Source: DYRB01 sp963802205 (lineage in GTDB: Bacteria > Pseudomonadota > Gammaproteobacteria > Chromatiales > Chromatiaceae). From it: a stretch of 64,000 nucleotides of DNA. Made by a program: the position numbers and the translations under genes. Below, piece by piece: positions 1-7,967 of this stretch; within the stretch, counting starts at the first letter, position 1, and each line of letters begins with the position of its first letter. The DNA is taken from assembly GCA_963802205.1 (NCBI GenBank), contig CAWDHW010000019.1, positions 1-64,000 of the forward strand. Reading direction: 5' to 3'. The notes under the pieces were generated by a model, which was not told the DNA's origin, did not search any database, and saw only the letters and a list, made by a program, of their open reading frames with translations.

Positions 1-2
1 TC

Positions 3-827
3 GGCGATCGGCTGACCTGTGTCTTTGTGGACAACGGGCTACTGCGCCTGGGCGAGGGCGATCAGGTCATGCAGACCTTCGCCCGCCACATGGGGGTCAG
101 GGTCATCCGTGCGGACGCCGAGGACCTGTTCCTGTCGCGCCTGGCGGGGGTCACGGACCCGGAGCAGAAGCGCAAGATCATCGGTAGAACCTTCATCGAC
201 GTCTTCGACTCGGAGGCTGAGAAGCTCGCCAATGTCAGGTGGCTGGCGCAAGGGACCATCTATCCCGACGTCATCGAATCTGCCGGCGCCAAGAGCGGGA
301 AGGCGAAGGTCATCAAGTCTCACCACAACGTGGGCGGGCTGCCAGACACGATGAACCTCAAGCTCATCGAGCCCCTGAGGGAACTGTTCAAGGACGAGGT
401 GCGCAAGATCGGGGTGGAGATCGGGCTGCCCTACGAGATGGTCTACCGCCACCCCTTCCCCGGCCCAGGGCTTGGGGTGCGCATCCTGGGCGAAGTCCGC
501 CGCGACTATGCCCACACCCTGCGCCAGGCGGACCACATCTTCATTGAAGAACTGCACAAAGCCGAGCTGTACCACAAGGTCTCCCAGGCCTTTGCGGTGT
601 ATCTGCCGGTCAAGTCCACCGGGGTGGTGGGGGACAACCGCCAGTACGCCGACGTCATCGCCCTGCGCGCCGTGGAGACCATCGACTTCATGACCGCCCG
701 GTGGGCCCATCTGCCCTACGACTTCCTGGATCACGTCTGCCGGCGCATCGTCAACGAGGTCCGCGGCGTTTCCCGCGTCGTCTACGACATCACCGGCAAG
801 CCGCCGGGCACCATCGAGTGGGAGTAG
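3..827 (+). CDS. guaA: GMP synthase (glutamine-hydrolysing), C-terminal part
   Basis: Final step of GMP synthesis: XMP is aminated to GMP using ATP and glutamine, in the cytoplasm. The window opens inside the gene, in the ATP-pyrophosphatase domain; codons run in phase from base 3, reading GDRLTCVFVDNGLLR. Visible family motifs are KSHHNVGGLP, HPFPGPGLGVRI and the conserved C-terminal end KPPGTIEWE, which is the dimerisation/XMP-binding end of GuaA. The glutaminase domain and the N-terminus lie upstream of the window. The stop codon overlaps the probable GTG start of tadA, so the two genes are translationally linked. An internal GTG at 27 is not a real start. Confidence 0.97.
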   Translation, partial: GDRLTCVFVDNGLLRLGEGDQVMQTFARHMGVRVIRADAEDLFLSRLAGVTDPEQKRKIIGRTFIDVFDSEAEKLANVRWLAQGTIYPDVIESAGAKSGKAKVIKSHHNVGGLPDTMNLKLIEPLRELFKDEVRKIGVEIGLPYEMVYRHPFPGPGLGVRILGEVRRDYAHTLRQADHIFIEELHKAELYHKVSQAFAVYLPVKSTGVVGDNRQYADVIALRAVETIDFMTARWAHLPYDFLDHVCRRIVNEVRGVSRVVYDITGKPPGTIEWE

Positions 828-1342
828 GGGACGCCGAGACGGACCAGGCCGGGGAGGACATCCGCTGGATGCGGCGTGCCCTGGCCTTGGCCGAACAGGC
901 GGCGACGCAGGGGGAGGTCCCGGTGGGGGCCGTCCTGGTGCGCAATGGCGGGGTCATCGGTGAGGGCTGGAACTGCCCCATCCAAACCCACGACCCCAGC
1001 GCCCATGCGGAGATTCGGGCCCTGCGCGACGCCGGGGCCAGAACCGGAAACTACCGGCTGCCCGACAGTATCCTCTATGTCACCCTCGAACCCTGCCCCA
1101 TGTGCGCCGCCGCCCTTGTTCACGCGCGGGTCCGCCGCGTGGTCTACGGGGCCAGCGATGCCAAGGGTGGGGCGTGCGGCAGCGTGTTCGACCTGCTACC
1201 CTCGGACGCGCGCTTCAACCACGTCACCCAGGTCCAGGGCGGCGTCCTGGCCGAGGCCTGCGGCGAGCGCCTGCGGGCCTTTTTCCGGCAGCGCCGCGGT
1301 CAGGATCATCCAACGACCGCTGCAAGCCAAGCCACTCCCTGA
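818..1342 (+). CDS. tadA: tRNA-specific adenosine-34 deaminase
   Basis: Deaminates the wobble adenosine of tRNA-Arg(ACG) to inosine. The cytidine-deaminase fold shows the HAE motif (SAHAEIRALRD), holding the zinc ligand and proton-shuttling Glu, and the PCxxC zinc motif (EPCPMCAAA). Similarity to TadA is strong from WMRRALALAEQ onward, including EVPVGAVLV and GEGWN. The start is uncertain: GTG at 818 overlaps the guaA stop and gives about 17 residues before the WM motif, as in other TadA proteins; ATG at 869 has a better GGGAGG upstream but removes the N-terminal helix start. The last about 20 residues are a low-conservation tail. Forms an overlapping pair with guaA. Confidence 0.95.
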   Translation: MGVGDAETDQAGEDIRWMRRALALAEQAATQGEVPVGAVLVRNGGVIGEGWNCPIQTHDPSAHAEIRALRDAGARTGNYRLPDSILYVTLEPCPMCAAALVHARVRRVVYGASDAKGGACGSVFDLLPSDARFNHVTQVQGGVLAEACGERLRAFFRQRRGQDHPTTAASQATP

Positions 1343-1463
1343 CTCTGGAAAAGGCAGTGCTTACGCGAGGCCGGGAAATTCGCAAAGGTTTTTCGACACA
1401 TTCTCGACGTTGTCCGGTCCACCCGCCGGGTAACTGGACCGGCGTAGTCCCGCCATTGTTTTT

Positions 1464-1609
1464 GGCTATGTCTGCGTTTGGTGTTGGGCCCTTGCGCCGC
1501 AGGCCGCCCCGGAGGTGTAGGTCGGGCTTCAGCCCGACGGTGGTGCTCGGTGGATACTGCGATGCCCGGTCGGACTAAAGTCCGACCTACACCCAACGCA
1601 GACAGAGCC
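1464..1609. mobile_element. MITE-like element with 8-bp target duplication (family B)
   Basis: A 146-bp non-coding segment bounded by imperfect terminal inverted repeats: left GGCTATGTCTGCGTTTGGTG, right (reverse complement) GGCTCTGTCTGCGTTGGGTG. It is flanked on both sides by the identical 8-mer TTGTTTTT (1456-1463 and 1610-1617), which looks like a target-site duplication. The inside carries the REP pair described separately and no gene. Transposases making 8-bp duplications in AT-rich targets are known (for example ISL3), but no family is assigned here. Seen directly: repeats and flanking 8-mers; mobility is inferred. Confidence 0.6.
1517..1590. repeat. REP/BIME-like inverted pair
   Basis: Two 22-bp arms in opposite orientation: GTAGGTCGGGCTTCAGCCCG... 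at 1517-1538 and its near-complement at 1569-1590. Each arm is itself a short hairpin (GTCGGGCTTCAGCCCGAC and GTCGGACTAAAGTCCGAC). The same arrangement recurs between nrtB and nrtC at 24804-24878, so this is a dispersed intergenic repeat. Here it sits inside the family B element. Confidence 0.8.
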
Positions 1610-1653
1610 TTGTTTTTCTTCGCATGCTCGCGTGAGCAACTTCCGGATTTCGG

Positions 1654-2091
1654 ATGACCCGTATCGACTTCTACAGCCTGGCAGAGGACAGCAGCGGCGA
1701 CCGCCTGCTGCTGACCTGTCGTCTGGCCCAGCGTGCCCACGGCGAGGGGCTCAAGGTCAGCATCGCGACGGCCGACGCCCGCACCGCCCGCGAGTTAGAC
1801 CGGCTGCTGTGGACTTTTCGCGACGACAGCTTCCTGCCCCACGGCCTGGTGGGTGAGACGGACCCCGAACTGACCCCAATCCTCATTGGCGTCGCCGGGG
1901 AGATGGTCGCGGACGTCGGTGGCCAGGTCCTGATCAATCTGGACCTGGATGTTCCTGCCGCGCTGGACCGCTATGAACGCCTGCTGGAACCTATCGATCT
2001 GGACCCGCAGGTGCGCGCCGCCGGCCGCCGACGTTATGTCCACTACAAGGGGCTTGGCTATCCGCTGGAGCATCGGGAGATTCGGCTCTAG
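1654..2091 (+). CDS. holC: DNA polymerase III chi subunit
   Basis: Chi subunit of the DNA polymerase III clamp loader, which binds single-strand binding protein and links it to psi/gamma. The 145-aa product starts MTRIDFYSLAED and ends with the characteristic C-terminal pattern YVHYKGLGYPLEHREIRL; length matches the family. Start ATG at 1654 is supported by the N-terminal beta-strand motif typical of HolC. It stands alone here, without the frequent neighbours pepA and valS, and follows the repeat-filled gap 1343-1653. Confidence 0.92.
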   Translation: MTRIDFYSLAEDSSGDRLLLTCRLAQRAHGEGLKVSIATADARTARELDRLLWTFRDDSFLPHGLVGETDPELTPILIGVAGEMVADVGGQVLINLDLDVPAALDRYERLLEPIDLDPQVRAAGRRRYVHYKGLGYPLEHREIRL

Positions 2092-2212
2092 CATGAACTG
2101 GCGCCCATGCGGTCGGGACTCCGGTCTGGCTGTGGTAGGATGCGCGCCCGCAATCTTGGTGGTCCCCGCGGGCGGGGCCCTTGCTGTTAACGACTATCCG
2201 GGGGTTTGTGCG

Positions 2213-3367
2213 GTGAGTTGGCGTTTTCTTTCGGTTCTCGTGGGTTTGACGGCGGTCGGCCTCTTCAGCGGCTGCGCAACCGCGCCGCGCACTGCCGGGG
2301 TGGAGCAGGAGGTGGAGCCTGACTCGGTCCAGGGGCCTTCTGTCCTGATCGCCGGCGCCCGCATCGCCGAGGTGCGGTCCCTGGCCATGGGCGCCGCACG
2401 ATCCAAGGGCTGGACCATCGTCAGCGCCTCCGATCGGAAGCTGGTCTTGCGCCGCCCGGTCAACACCGACGCCCCCCAGGCCGTGGCACTCGGCTTAGGC
2501 GACGCCGGCGCCCCAGCCGAGGTCGAGGTCAGGACCTACTTTCTGGAGCAGTCTGGCGGGGTGAACGTGGTCGCCAACGCGCAACTGGTGACCCATGTCC
2601 AGGGTAAGGGGCCAGCGGAGCAGAGGACCGACTACACCGAGACCTACCGCGACAGCCTGACCCGTTCCCTCGGCTCGCTGCGCACAGCTTGGGCGGCCCA
2701 CCATGAGCGCGTCGCCCGTGGCTTGCCACCGGTCTCGCAACAGGGTGCGGCGGCAGCGGAGACCGCCGCCGAGCTGAACGAACAGCAGGGCCGCGTGCCG
2801 GCGGGCGCGCCGCTGCAATCCCCGTTGCCGCAGACCGGGGCTACGGCCTGGGGTGCACCGGAGTCCGAGCCTGAGGCGGTCGCACCCCAGGGCCGCGCTT
2901 ACCCCGTGGCGGAGCCGGCACCCACGCCGGCGCGGGTGCCGGTTGCAGCGCCGGTGGCGACCGCGGTACCCGCACGCGCCCCGACTACTGTGGCGCCTAA
3001 GGCCAAAACCGCGACCGCTGTGCCTGCATCCACCCCTGCGCGCGTCGTCCCGACGTCCACTGCCGCCAAGCCGGCCGCGACGGCTACCAAAGCGGCCCCC
3101 GTCGTCAAGGTAGCGGACAAATCCGCCGCCAAGCCGGCCCCGGCGCCCAGCGCCAGCTCAAACAACATCGCCACGCTCCCCCCACAGGGCGGCAGCCAGA
3201 TCGCCAAGGCCGAGAATTTCGCCAAGTCGCGCGGCTGCAATGTCCGGCCGGGCCGCACCATAGTGCATAAGCGCGACGCCGATGCCGATTTCCTGCGCGT
3301 CTATTGCGTTGGCGACCCACCCTTCCTGGTCAAGTGCGGCGGTGGTAGCTGCAAGCTGATCGAGTAG
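2213..3367 (+). CDS. Predicted lipoprotein with Cys-rich C-terminal domain, paralogue of the next gene
   Basis: No family recognised. GTG start at 2213 (GGGGG eight to ten bases upstream) gives an N-terminus SWRFLSVLVGLTAVGLFSGC with a clear lipobox, so a membrane-anchored lipoprotein of 384 residues is predicted. Domain order: lipobox; a globular segment of about 130 residues (VLIAGARIAEVRSLAMGAARSKGWTIVSAS...); a long Pro/Ala/Thr-rich linker (roughly residues 200-335); and a compact C-terminal domain with four cysteines (SRGC, VYC, VKC, GSC). The next gene repeats the same layout, indicating tandem duplication. The linker suggests the C-terminal domain reaches across the periplasm; that is inference. 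Confidence 0.8.
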   Translation: MSWRFLSVLVGLTAVGLFSGCATAPRTAGVEQEVEPDSVQGPSVLIAGARIAEVRSLAMGAARSKGWTIVSASDRKLVLRRPVNTDAPQAVALGLGDAGAPAEVEVRTYFLEQSGGVNVVANAQLVTHVQGKGPAEQRTDYTETYRDSLTRSLGSLRTAWAAHHERVARGLPPVSQQGAAAAETAAELNEQQGRVPAGAPLQSPLPQTGATAWGAPESEPEAVAPQGRAYPVAEPAPTPARVPVAAPVATAVPARAPTTVAPKAKTATAVPASTPARVVPTSTAAKPAATATKAAPVVKVADKSAAKPAPAPSASSNNIATLPPQGGSQIAKAENFAKSRGCNVRPGRTIVHKRDADADFLRVYCVGDPPFLVKCGGGSCKLIE

Positions 3368-3372
3368 GGCCC

Positions 3373-4176
3373 ATGGGTCGCAGCCGTCACAATCTGCCGA
3401 TTGCCCGGGGTGCCTGGCCGGCCGGCCGGCTAATGGGCCTATTTTTGTTGGCCCTCGCCTGCCTCACCGAGGCCCGGGGTACCCCAGGCCAGGCGCCGAG
3501 TACCCTCCTGTTGCATGCCCGACTGGCCGAGGCCCTGACCTTCGCCGCCCAGACGGCCCACCAACGTGGCTGGACCGTGGTGGAGAGCGGGCCCGCCAGC
3601 ATGACCTTCGAGCAATCCCTGGACCAGGACCCGGGTGGCTCCGTCGCACTGTTGCGGATAACCGCCAGCGGCGCCGAGTCCCCGGGCGGCGTGACCCTGA
3701 GCCTGGCCGCCCAGGAGGTCCGACCGGCAGAGGGCCGCGCTGAGGATGTCACCCAGCGTTATCGCGACAACCTTGTCAATGCCCTGGACTCCCTGGCTTC
3801 CAAGTGGGGCCTGCGGCCAAGGGCTGATGCCGGTACCCAGGGGCCGCCAACGGCCCCCGCGCCCCAGGCCCGGGTCGCTGGACTGCCGATCCTGGCGCCT
3901 GCGCCGACCTTGGCACAACCCAACCCAATCGCAGTCCCGGTCGAGCCTTTGCACCCGGCAGCGGTGCCCGTCAAGACCTCGTCCACACACCCCAAGGTTG
4001 GGGCCTGGGCCTACTACGCCGAACGCCATGCACAGTTGAGGGGCTGCACCCTGGGTGACCTGGGGGCCGTCCTCGAAGATCGGGTCGGGGGGGACGAACT
4101 ACACCGGGTCTTCTGTGCCGATGGCCGGCAAGTCCTGGTCCGTTGCGTGGCGGGGTCCTGCGCCGACGCGCGCTGA
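3373..4176 (+). CDS. Predicted secreted protein, paralogue of the upstream lipoprotein
   Basis: 267 residues, starting five bases after the upstream gene. The N-terminus has a hydrophobic segment (RLMGLFLLALACLTEARG) that can serve as a signal peptide; a Cys is present but the lipobox is weak. It shares the upstream gene's plan: a globular segment (LLLHARLAEALTFAAQTAHQ, RGWTVVESGPASMTFEQSL aligned with the corresponding part of the first protein), a Pro/Ala linker, and a C-terminal domain with four cysteines in the same order (LRGC, VFC, VRC, GSC). Function unknown. The conserved cysteines suggest two disulfides in the periplasm. Probably co-transcribed with its paralogue. Confidence 0.8.
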   Translation: MGRSRHNLPIARGAWPAGRLMGLFLLALACLTEARGTPGQAPSTLLLHARLAEALTFAAQTAHQRGWTVVESGPASMTFEQSLDQDPGGSVALLRITASGAESPGGVTLSLAAQEVRPAEGRAEDVTQRYRDNLVNALDSLASKWGLRPRADAGTQGPPTAPAPQARVAGLPILAPAPTLAQPNPIAVPVEPLHPAAVPVKTSSTHPKVGAWAYYAERHAQLRGCTLGDLGAVLEDRVGGDELHRVFCADGRQVLVRCVAGSCADAR

Positions 4177-4360
4177 CCGGGCCCGTTAAGCCCCCCGGGG
4201 CTTGCCGATGAAGGATGCCCCGGCGGACCGAGTGGCTACCGTCGACGAGACAGGGCCCTCGCAACCCGCCGCCAGGTCGACGACAGCACCTTGCCGCCAC
4301 TCCAAAATAGTCCATTCCAGGGGGTAGAATGGGGCCAGCCCACCGCCGGTCCTCGATCCC

Positions 4361-4696
4361 ATGCGTGTCTTCCGAGTCTGCTTCACCAACCAGGGCAAGG
4401 TCTACGAGATCTATGCACGCCGCGTGCGCCAGGGCGACCTCTATGGCTTCGTGGAGGTCGAGGAGCTTCTCTTTGAAGACACCGGGAGTGTCCTCGTGGA
4501 CCCATCGTCGGAGCGCCTCAAGGCCGAATTCAAGGGGGTCGATCGCACGCTGATCCCGATCCATTCGGTCATTCGCATCGACGAGGTGGAGCGCGAGGGT
4601 CCCGGTAAGATCCACGACCTGCCGGAGCGCTCCAACATTACCCCCTTCCCCGGCCTCGCCTATCCGGCGCCTCGGGGGCCGGAGCCGAAGCCCTAG
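4361..4696 (+). CDS. DUF1820 family protein
   Basis: 111-residue cytoplasmic protein matching the DUF1820 family of gammaproteobacteria: FRVCFTNQGKVYEIYARRV, DLYGFVEVEELLF, and IPIHSVIRIDEVE are the conserved blocks. The family has no assigned biochemical role. ATG at 4361 opens directly on the conserved MRVFRVCF block, so the start is firm. It is a stand-alone gene after a 184-bp gap; the C-terminal 20 residues are Pro-rich and not conserved. Confidence 0.9.
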   Translation: MRVFRVCFTNQGKVYEIYARRVRQGDLYGFVEVEELLFEDTGSVLVDPSSERLKAEFKGVDRTLIPIHSVIRIDEVEREGPGKIHDLPERSNITPFPGLAYPAPRGPEPKP

Positions 4697-4760
4697 GCCG
4701 ACGCCGCCTGGCCCCGGCCGCCCGATTCGCCATCGTCCCCATCGACGCATCCCAAGCACC

Positions 4761-5705
4761 ATGACCGACGAACTCAAGGCCAGCGTCGCGCGCCAGCGCA
4801 CCGCCCTCTACAACCTGCTGGTGGAACCGATGGCCTTCCTGGCCCGGCGCTGTGCCGCGGTCTGGCCGGATCGCGCGCGGGTCGGCGAGTGCCTGCGGAC
4901 CGGGCTGCGCAACGTCCCCCACAGTCGCTACTTGTATGCCATGGACCCCGCTGGCACCCAGATCAGCGACACCGCCGAGGCCGCCGGGCTCCTGGATGCG
5001 GACTACGGCCGCGACCGCTCCCAGCGCCCCTATATGTGTCAACCCATCCCCGAGCACGGGCTGCTGCTCTCGGAGGCCTACATCAGCCTGCGCGCCCAGC
5101 GCCCGTCCCTGACGGCGGTGCAACGGGTGGAGCGCGACGGGGTCCCCCTCGGGACCCTGGGCGCAGACTTCGACCTGCGCGACTTGCCCCTGACTCGCGC
5201 CCTGTACAGCCAGCCGGCGCGCTGGCACCAGCTCAAGGGCGACCCCGCCATCCGCGGGCAGTTGTTCGAGCAGCGCCGGGCCGAGAGCCTGATGGACCAG
5301 AATATGGACTTGATACTGTCCGTCACGGATGAGTTGGTAACCCAGAGCGGCGTCTTTCATGCCAAGCTCCATTTCTCCAGCAGCCGGGCCAGTATCTGGC
5401 TGATCGACGACCCGTACCGCTACCGAATCCTCGGCTTCGAGGAACTGTCCGACGCCAACGTCTGCCTTGCCTTTCCCCACCACGACTACCCCAAGGACGC
5501 GGTCCTCCCGGCGGAGGCGGTCAGGCCCATCCTCGAGGCCTTTCGCACACTGCGCTTCGCCGACGACGTCATCTACCTGCGCTCGGGCTCGCTCAACGTC
5601 TTCAACGGCATGGTGAGCCTCAATTTCTCCTGCGACGGCTCCCACTACCTTCCCTACACCGACTTCCTGCACCGGAAATCCCCGTTCTGGCGCAGCGTCG
5701 GCTGA
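4761..5705 (+). CDS. PDC/Cache-type sensor-domain protein without output domain
   Basis: 314 residues. The first about 150 residues resemble PDC (Cache) ligand-binding domains: a long N-terminal helix (LYNLLVEPMAFLARRC), then YLYAMDPAGTQISD, the GRDRSQRPYM motif and the tail GTLGADFDLRDLP. The remaining about 150 residues are not recognised; they contain HAKLHFSSSRASIWLIDDPYRY and LNVFNGMVSLNFSCDG. There is no transmembrane segment and no kinase, GGDEF, EAL or methyl-accepting domain, so it may be a soluble sensor acting on a partner. ATG at 4761 was chosen as first in frame. The neighbours give no functional clue. Confidence 0.75.
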   Translation: MTDELKASVARQRTALYNLLVEPMAFLARRCAAVWPDRARVGECLRTGLRNVPHSRYLYAMDPAGTQISDTAEAAGLLDADYGRDRSQRPYMCQPIPEHGLLLSEAYISLRAQRPSLTAVQRVERDGVPLGTLGADFDLRDLPLTRALYSQPARWHQLKGDPAIRGQLFEQRRAESLMDQNMDLILSVTDELVTQSGVFHAKLHFSSSRASIWLIDDPYRYRILGFEELSDANVCLAFPHHDYPKDAVLPAEAVRPILEAFRTLRFADDVIYLRSGSLNVFNGMVSLNFSCDGSHYLPYTDFLHRKSPFWRSVG

Positions 5706-5706
5706 C

Positions 5707-6045
5707 TCAGGGCCCCAGCCTTGGCGACCCGCGCCAGGTGTCGATCAGGTGCATCAGGCTCAAGCCCGGGTGACGCCAGAGCAGCCGCGGTCCGGCGTAG
5801 CGCATCACCGCCTTGACCCGCTGGCGCATGGCCGTGCTGTAGCAATGGACCTGGCAGTGGTTGCAGGCCGGCTTGGCCTCCTGGAAGGGGCAGGTCTCCA
5901 GACGCCGCCGGGCATAGGCGCTCAGGGCGCTGCACTGCGGGCACAGAGCCGGCGGGTGGCTACCGTGATGGTCGCGGCAATAGAGGGCGAGCATGGCGGC
6001 GATGGTCCGCTGCTCGCGCTCGATGCGTCGGGGCTGGGTCTTCAT
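5707..6045 (-). CDS. ygbA: Nitrous oxide-stimulated promoter family protein (YgbA-like)
   Basis: 112 residues if the ATG at 6045 is used (MKTQPRRIEREQRTIAAML), which matches the family N-terminus; the frame stays open upstream, but those residues are not conserved. Conserved features: LYCRDHHG, then several Cys pairs CPQCSALSAYARRRLETCPF, ACNHCQVHCY, and AVMRYAGPRLLWRHP. The cysteines suggest metal or Fe-S binding. In enterobacteria ygbA is induced by nitric oxide through NsrR; its exact activity is not settled. Convergent with the upstream sensor gene, their stops one base apart. Its 5' region faces the divergent ankyrin gene. Confidence 0.88.
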   Translation of the reverse strand: MKTQPRRIEREQRTIAAMLALYCRDHHGSHPPALCPQCSALSAYARRRLETCPFQEAKPACNHCQVHCYSTAMRQRVKAVMRYAGPRLLWRHPGLSLMHLIDTWRGSPRLGP

Positions 6046-6188
6046 GGTGGAAAGCGGGGGATCCATGGACAACGCTGGGGCGCAGGGTCGCCTTTTCTGG
6101 TTGGGTTGGCCTTGCTCCGGGTCAAGCGAGGGGCCGACTTGCGGATTCGCATGGGCCGCAGATCGCATTCCGGGCACATTGCCCACCC

Positions 6189-6752
6189 ATGAATAACGCA
6201 CACACCATCGCGATGCTCCTGGCCGCCCTGATCGTCGCCGGCTGCGGGTCCGGGGACCAACCCAGCGAAGCTGGCGAGGCACCGCCACTGATCACCGCCG
6301 CCGAGCGCGGCGATCTGTCTGCCCTGGACGCCCTGCTGGGTAAGGCTTCGGCGCCCGACGTGCGCGACGCCTGCCAGTGGACCCCACTGATGAAGGCCGC
6401 CCTCAACGGTCACCTGGCCCTGGTGGACCGGCTCCTGGGCGCCGGGGCCGACCCCCAGGCCGAGGACAAGGGCGGCTATACCGCGGTCATGCTGGCCGCG
6501 TCCAACAACCATGCCGAGGTGGTCGAACTCCTGCTGCAACGCGGGGCGAGGCTGAACGCCCAGGAACGCACCCAGGGCTGGACGGCCCTGATCTGGGCCG
6601 CAAAGCAGGGCCACCTGGCCACGGTCGAGGTCCTGGTCCGCCACGGCGCCGACCCCGGGGTCGGCGACAGCGGTGGGCGCACTGCCGCGGACTGGGCCCG
6701 GGAAGGGCGACACCCGGAGGTCCTGGCCCGACTCGCCTCGGAGCCTCGCTGA
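6189..6752 (+). CDS. Ankyrin-repeat lipoprotein
   Basis: 187 residues. N-terminus MNNAHTIAMLLAALIVAGCG carries a lipobox (IVAGC), so the mature protein is predicted to be lipid-anchored and periplasmic. From residue 30 it consists of ankyrin repeats: PLITAAERGDLSALDALL, TPLMKAALNGHLALVDRLL, TAVMLAASNNHAEVVELLL, TALIWAAKQGHLATVEVLV, and a final TAADWAREGRHPEVLARL. Such repeats act as protein-binding scaffolds; the partner is unknown. Divergent from ygbA. ATG at 6189 is immediately followed by the hydrophobic signal sequence. Confidence 0.9.
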   Translation: MNNAHTIAMLLAALIVAGCGSGDQPSEAGEAPPLITAAERGDLSALDALLGKASAPDVRDACQWTPLMKAALNGHLALVDRLLGAGADPQAEDKGGYTAVMLAASNNHAEVVELLLQRGARLNAQERTQGWTALIWAAKQGHLATVEVLVRHGADPGVGDSGGRTAADWAREGRHPEVLARLASEPR

Positions 6753-6928
6753 CCCGACCGCCGAAGTCCGGCACCGGGCAGGCCGCCGCGGTGCCGCCAG
6801 GCATGCGGCCATGCCCAGCCCGCGCGAAGCGTTGACCCAACGCGGCTTCGAGTCCAACGACGACGACGGGTTGCACTCCGAGGCATGGGGCCTTACCTCC
6901 AAGTGCTACGGCTCAACCGAGACACCCC

Positions 6929-7282
6929 ATGACGCCAGACACCCGCAAGACCCGCATCGAGACGATCCTTGCCGCAAATCTCGCCCCCCTGCACCTGGAG
7001 GTATCCGACGAGAGTTCCATGCACAGCGTCCCACCCGGCGCCGAGTCCCACTTTAAGGTGATCGTGGTCAGTGAGGGCTTTGGCGGTACCGGCCTGGTCA
7101 CACGCCACCGCCGGGTCAACGCCCTGTTGAGGGAGGAATTCCAGGGTGGGCTGCATGCGCTCGGCATCCACGCCTGGACCCCGGGGGAATGGTACGCAAA
7201 GGGTGGCCTCGCCCCGGTCTCCCCGCCCTGCCTGGGCGGTTCCAAGACCAGCCAGAGCGACGACCAATTCCCCGCGTCCTGA
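6929..7282 (+). CDS. bolA: BolA family protein
   Basis: 117 residues. The class II KH-like BolA fold is recognised by ESSMHSVPPGAESHFKVIVVSEGF (HSVP...SHFKV is the family signature) and VNALLREEFQGGLHALGIHAWTPGEW. BolA proteins partner with monothiol glutaredoxins in Fe-S trafficking and, in E. coli, affect cell shape and stress responses. The C-terminal 20 residues after EWYAKGG are a poorly conserved Ser/Pro-rich tail. It stands alone, with 176 bp upstream. Confidence 0.92.
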   Translation: MTPDTRKTRIETILAANLAPLHLEVSDESSMHSVPPGAESHFKVIVVSEGFGGTGLVTRHRRVNALLREEFQGGLHALGIHAWTPGEWYAKGGLAPVSPPCLGGSKTSQSDDQFPAS

Positions 7283-7427
7283 GACCTGACGGCACCGCTA
7301 GCGGCGGCGTCCAACGGCCCAGTCGCTTTCCGTGCGTTGCCGCGGCGCCCGAGTGGGCTTATGCTGCTTGCAATCCGGCGACCGCGCCCCACGGGAGCTA
7401 TCCCGCCGCAACCCTGAGGACCCAGCC

Positions 7428-7787
7428 ATGTCGGTGTGCAAGAACGTCAAGACCTTCTCCCGCGCTCACGAGCACATCGCGGACTTCTTCTCCCTGCTTG
7501 CCGTTGTGCTCCTCTTCGCCACCATCTGGGCCGTGACCCAGTACTATCAGGTCGTCTCCGTCTGGCTGCTGCACAATGTCCTGCTCCATGGCGCCATCCT
7601 GGTCGCCGTCGTGATCCTGGACGTCTTCCTCATCTTCGCCCTGCTGGCCATCGGCTCTGCCCGCTTCGGGGAAGACAACGAGCGTTGCTTCGGCACCTTC
7701 GCCGGGCGCCGCAACCATACCGGGGGCGGAGGGATCTTCAGTTCCTGGCTCAACCACCTGGAAAGCGTCGGCAAGAAGCATCGCTGA
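7428..7787 (+). CDS. Small inner-membrane protein of unknown function
   Basis: 119 residues with two hydrophobic segments: roughly residues 20-40 (FFSLLAVVLLFATIWAVTQYY) shortened here to its core LLAVVLLFATIWAV, and about 50-75 (AILVAVVILDVFLIFALLAIG). A cytoplasmic Gly-rich tail follows (RRNHTGGGGIFSSW). The ATG at 7428 has TGAGGA seven bases upstream, which decides the start. No family recognised. The next operon begins 180 bp downstream. Confidence 0.7.
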   Translation: MSVCKNVKTFSRAHEHIADFFSLLAVVLLFATIWAVTQYYQVVSVWLLHNVLLHGAILVAVVILDVFLIFALLAIGSARFGEDNERCFGTFAGRRNHTGGGGIFSSWLNHLESVGKKHR

Positions 7788-7862
7788 GGGCTTCACCGGG
7801 GTCCCGGGTTACATCGCCGGGGCCGGCGCGAGGCCCTGGTCCAGGCCAGGCAGGTCCTTTTC

Positions 7863-7890
7863 TGGACCTTTTCCCCCACTGTGCCATAAT
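7863..7890 (+). promoter_or_regulatory. Candidate sigma-70 promoter of yajC-secD-secF
   Basis: CATAAT at 7885-7890 (5 of 6 matches to the -10 consensus), with TGGACC at 7863-7868 as a weak -35, 16 bases apart. It lies about 80 bases before the yajC start in an otherwise GC-rich gap. Predicted by eye only. Confidence 0.4.
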
Positions 7891-7967
7891 GCGCGGCTAT
7901 TTTTACCGGCCCTCGGACGATTGCGCCCGCAGTCGCACCGCCGGGCTTTTGACCTGAGGACCCGCCC

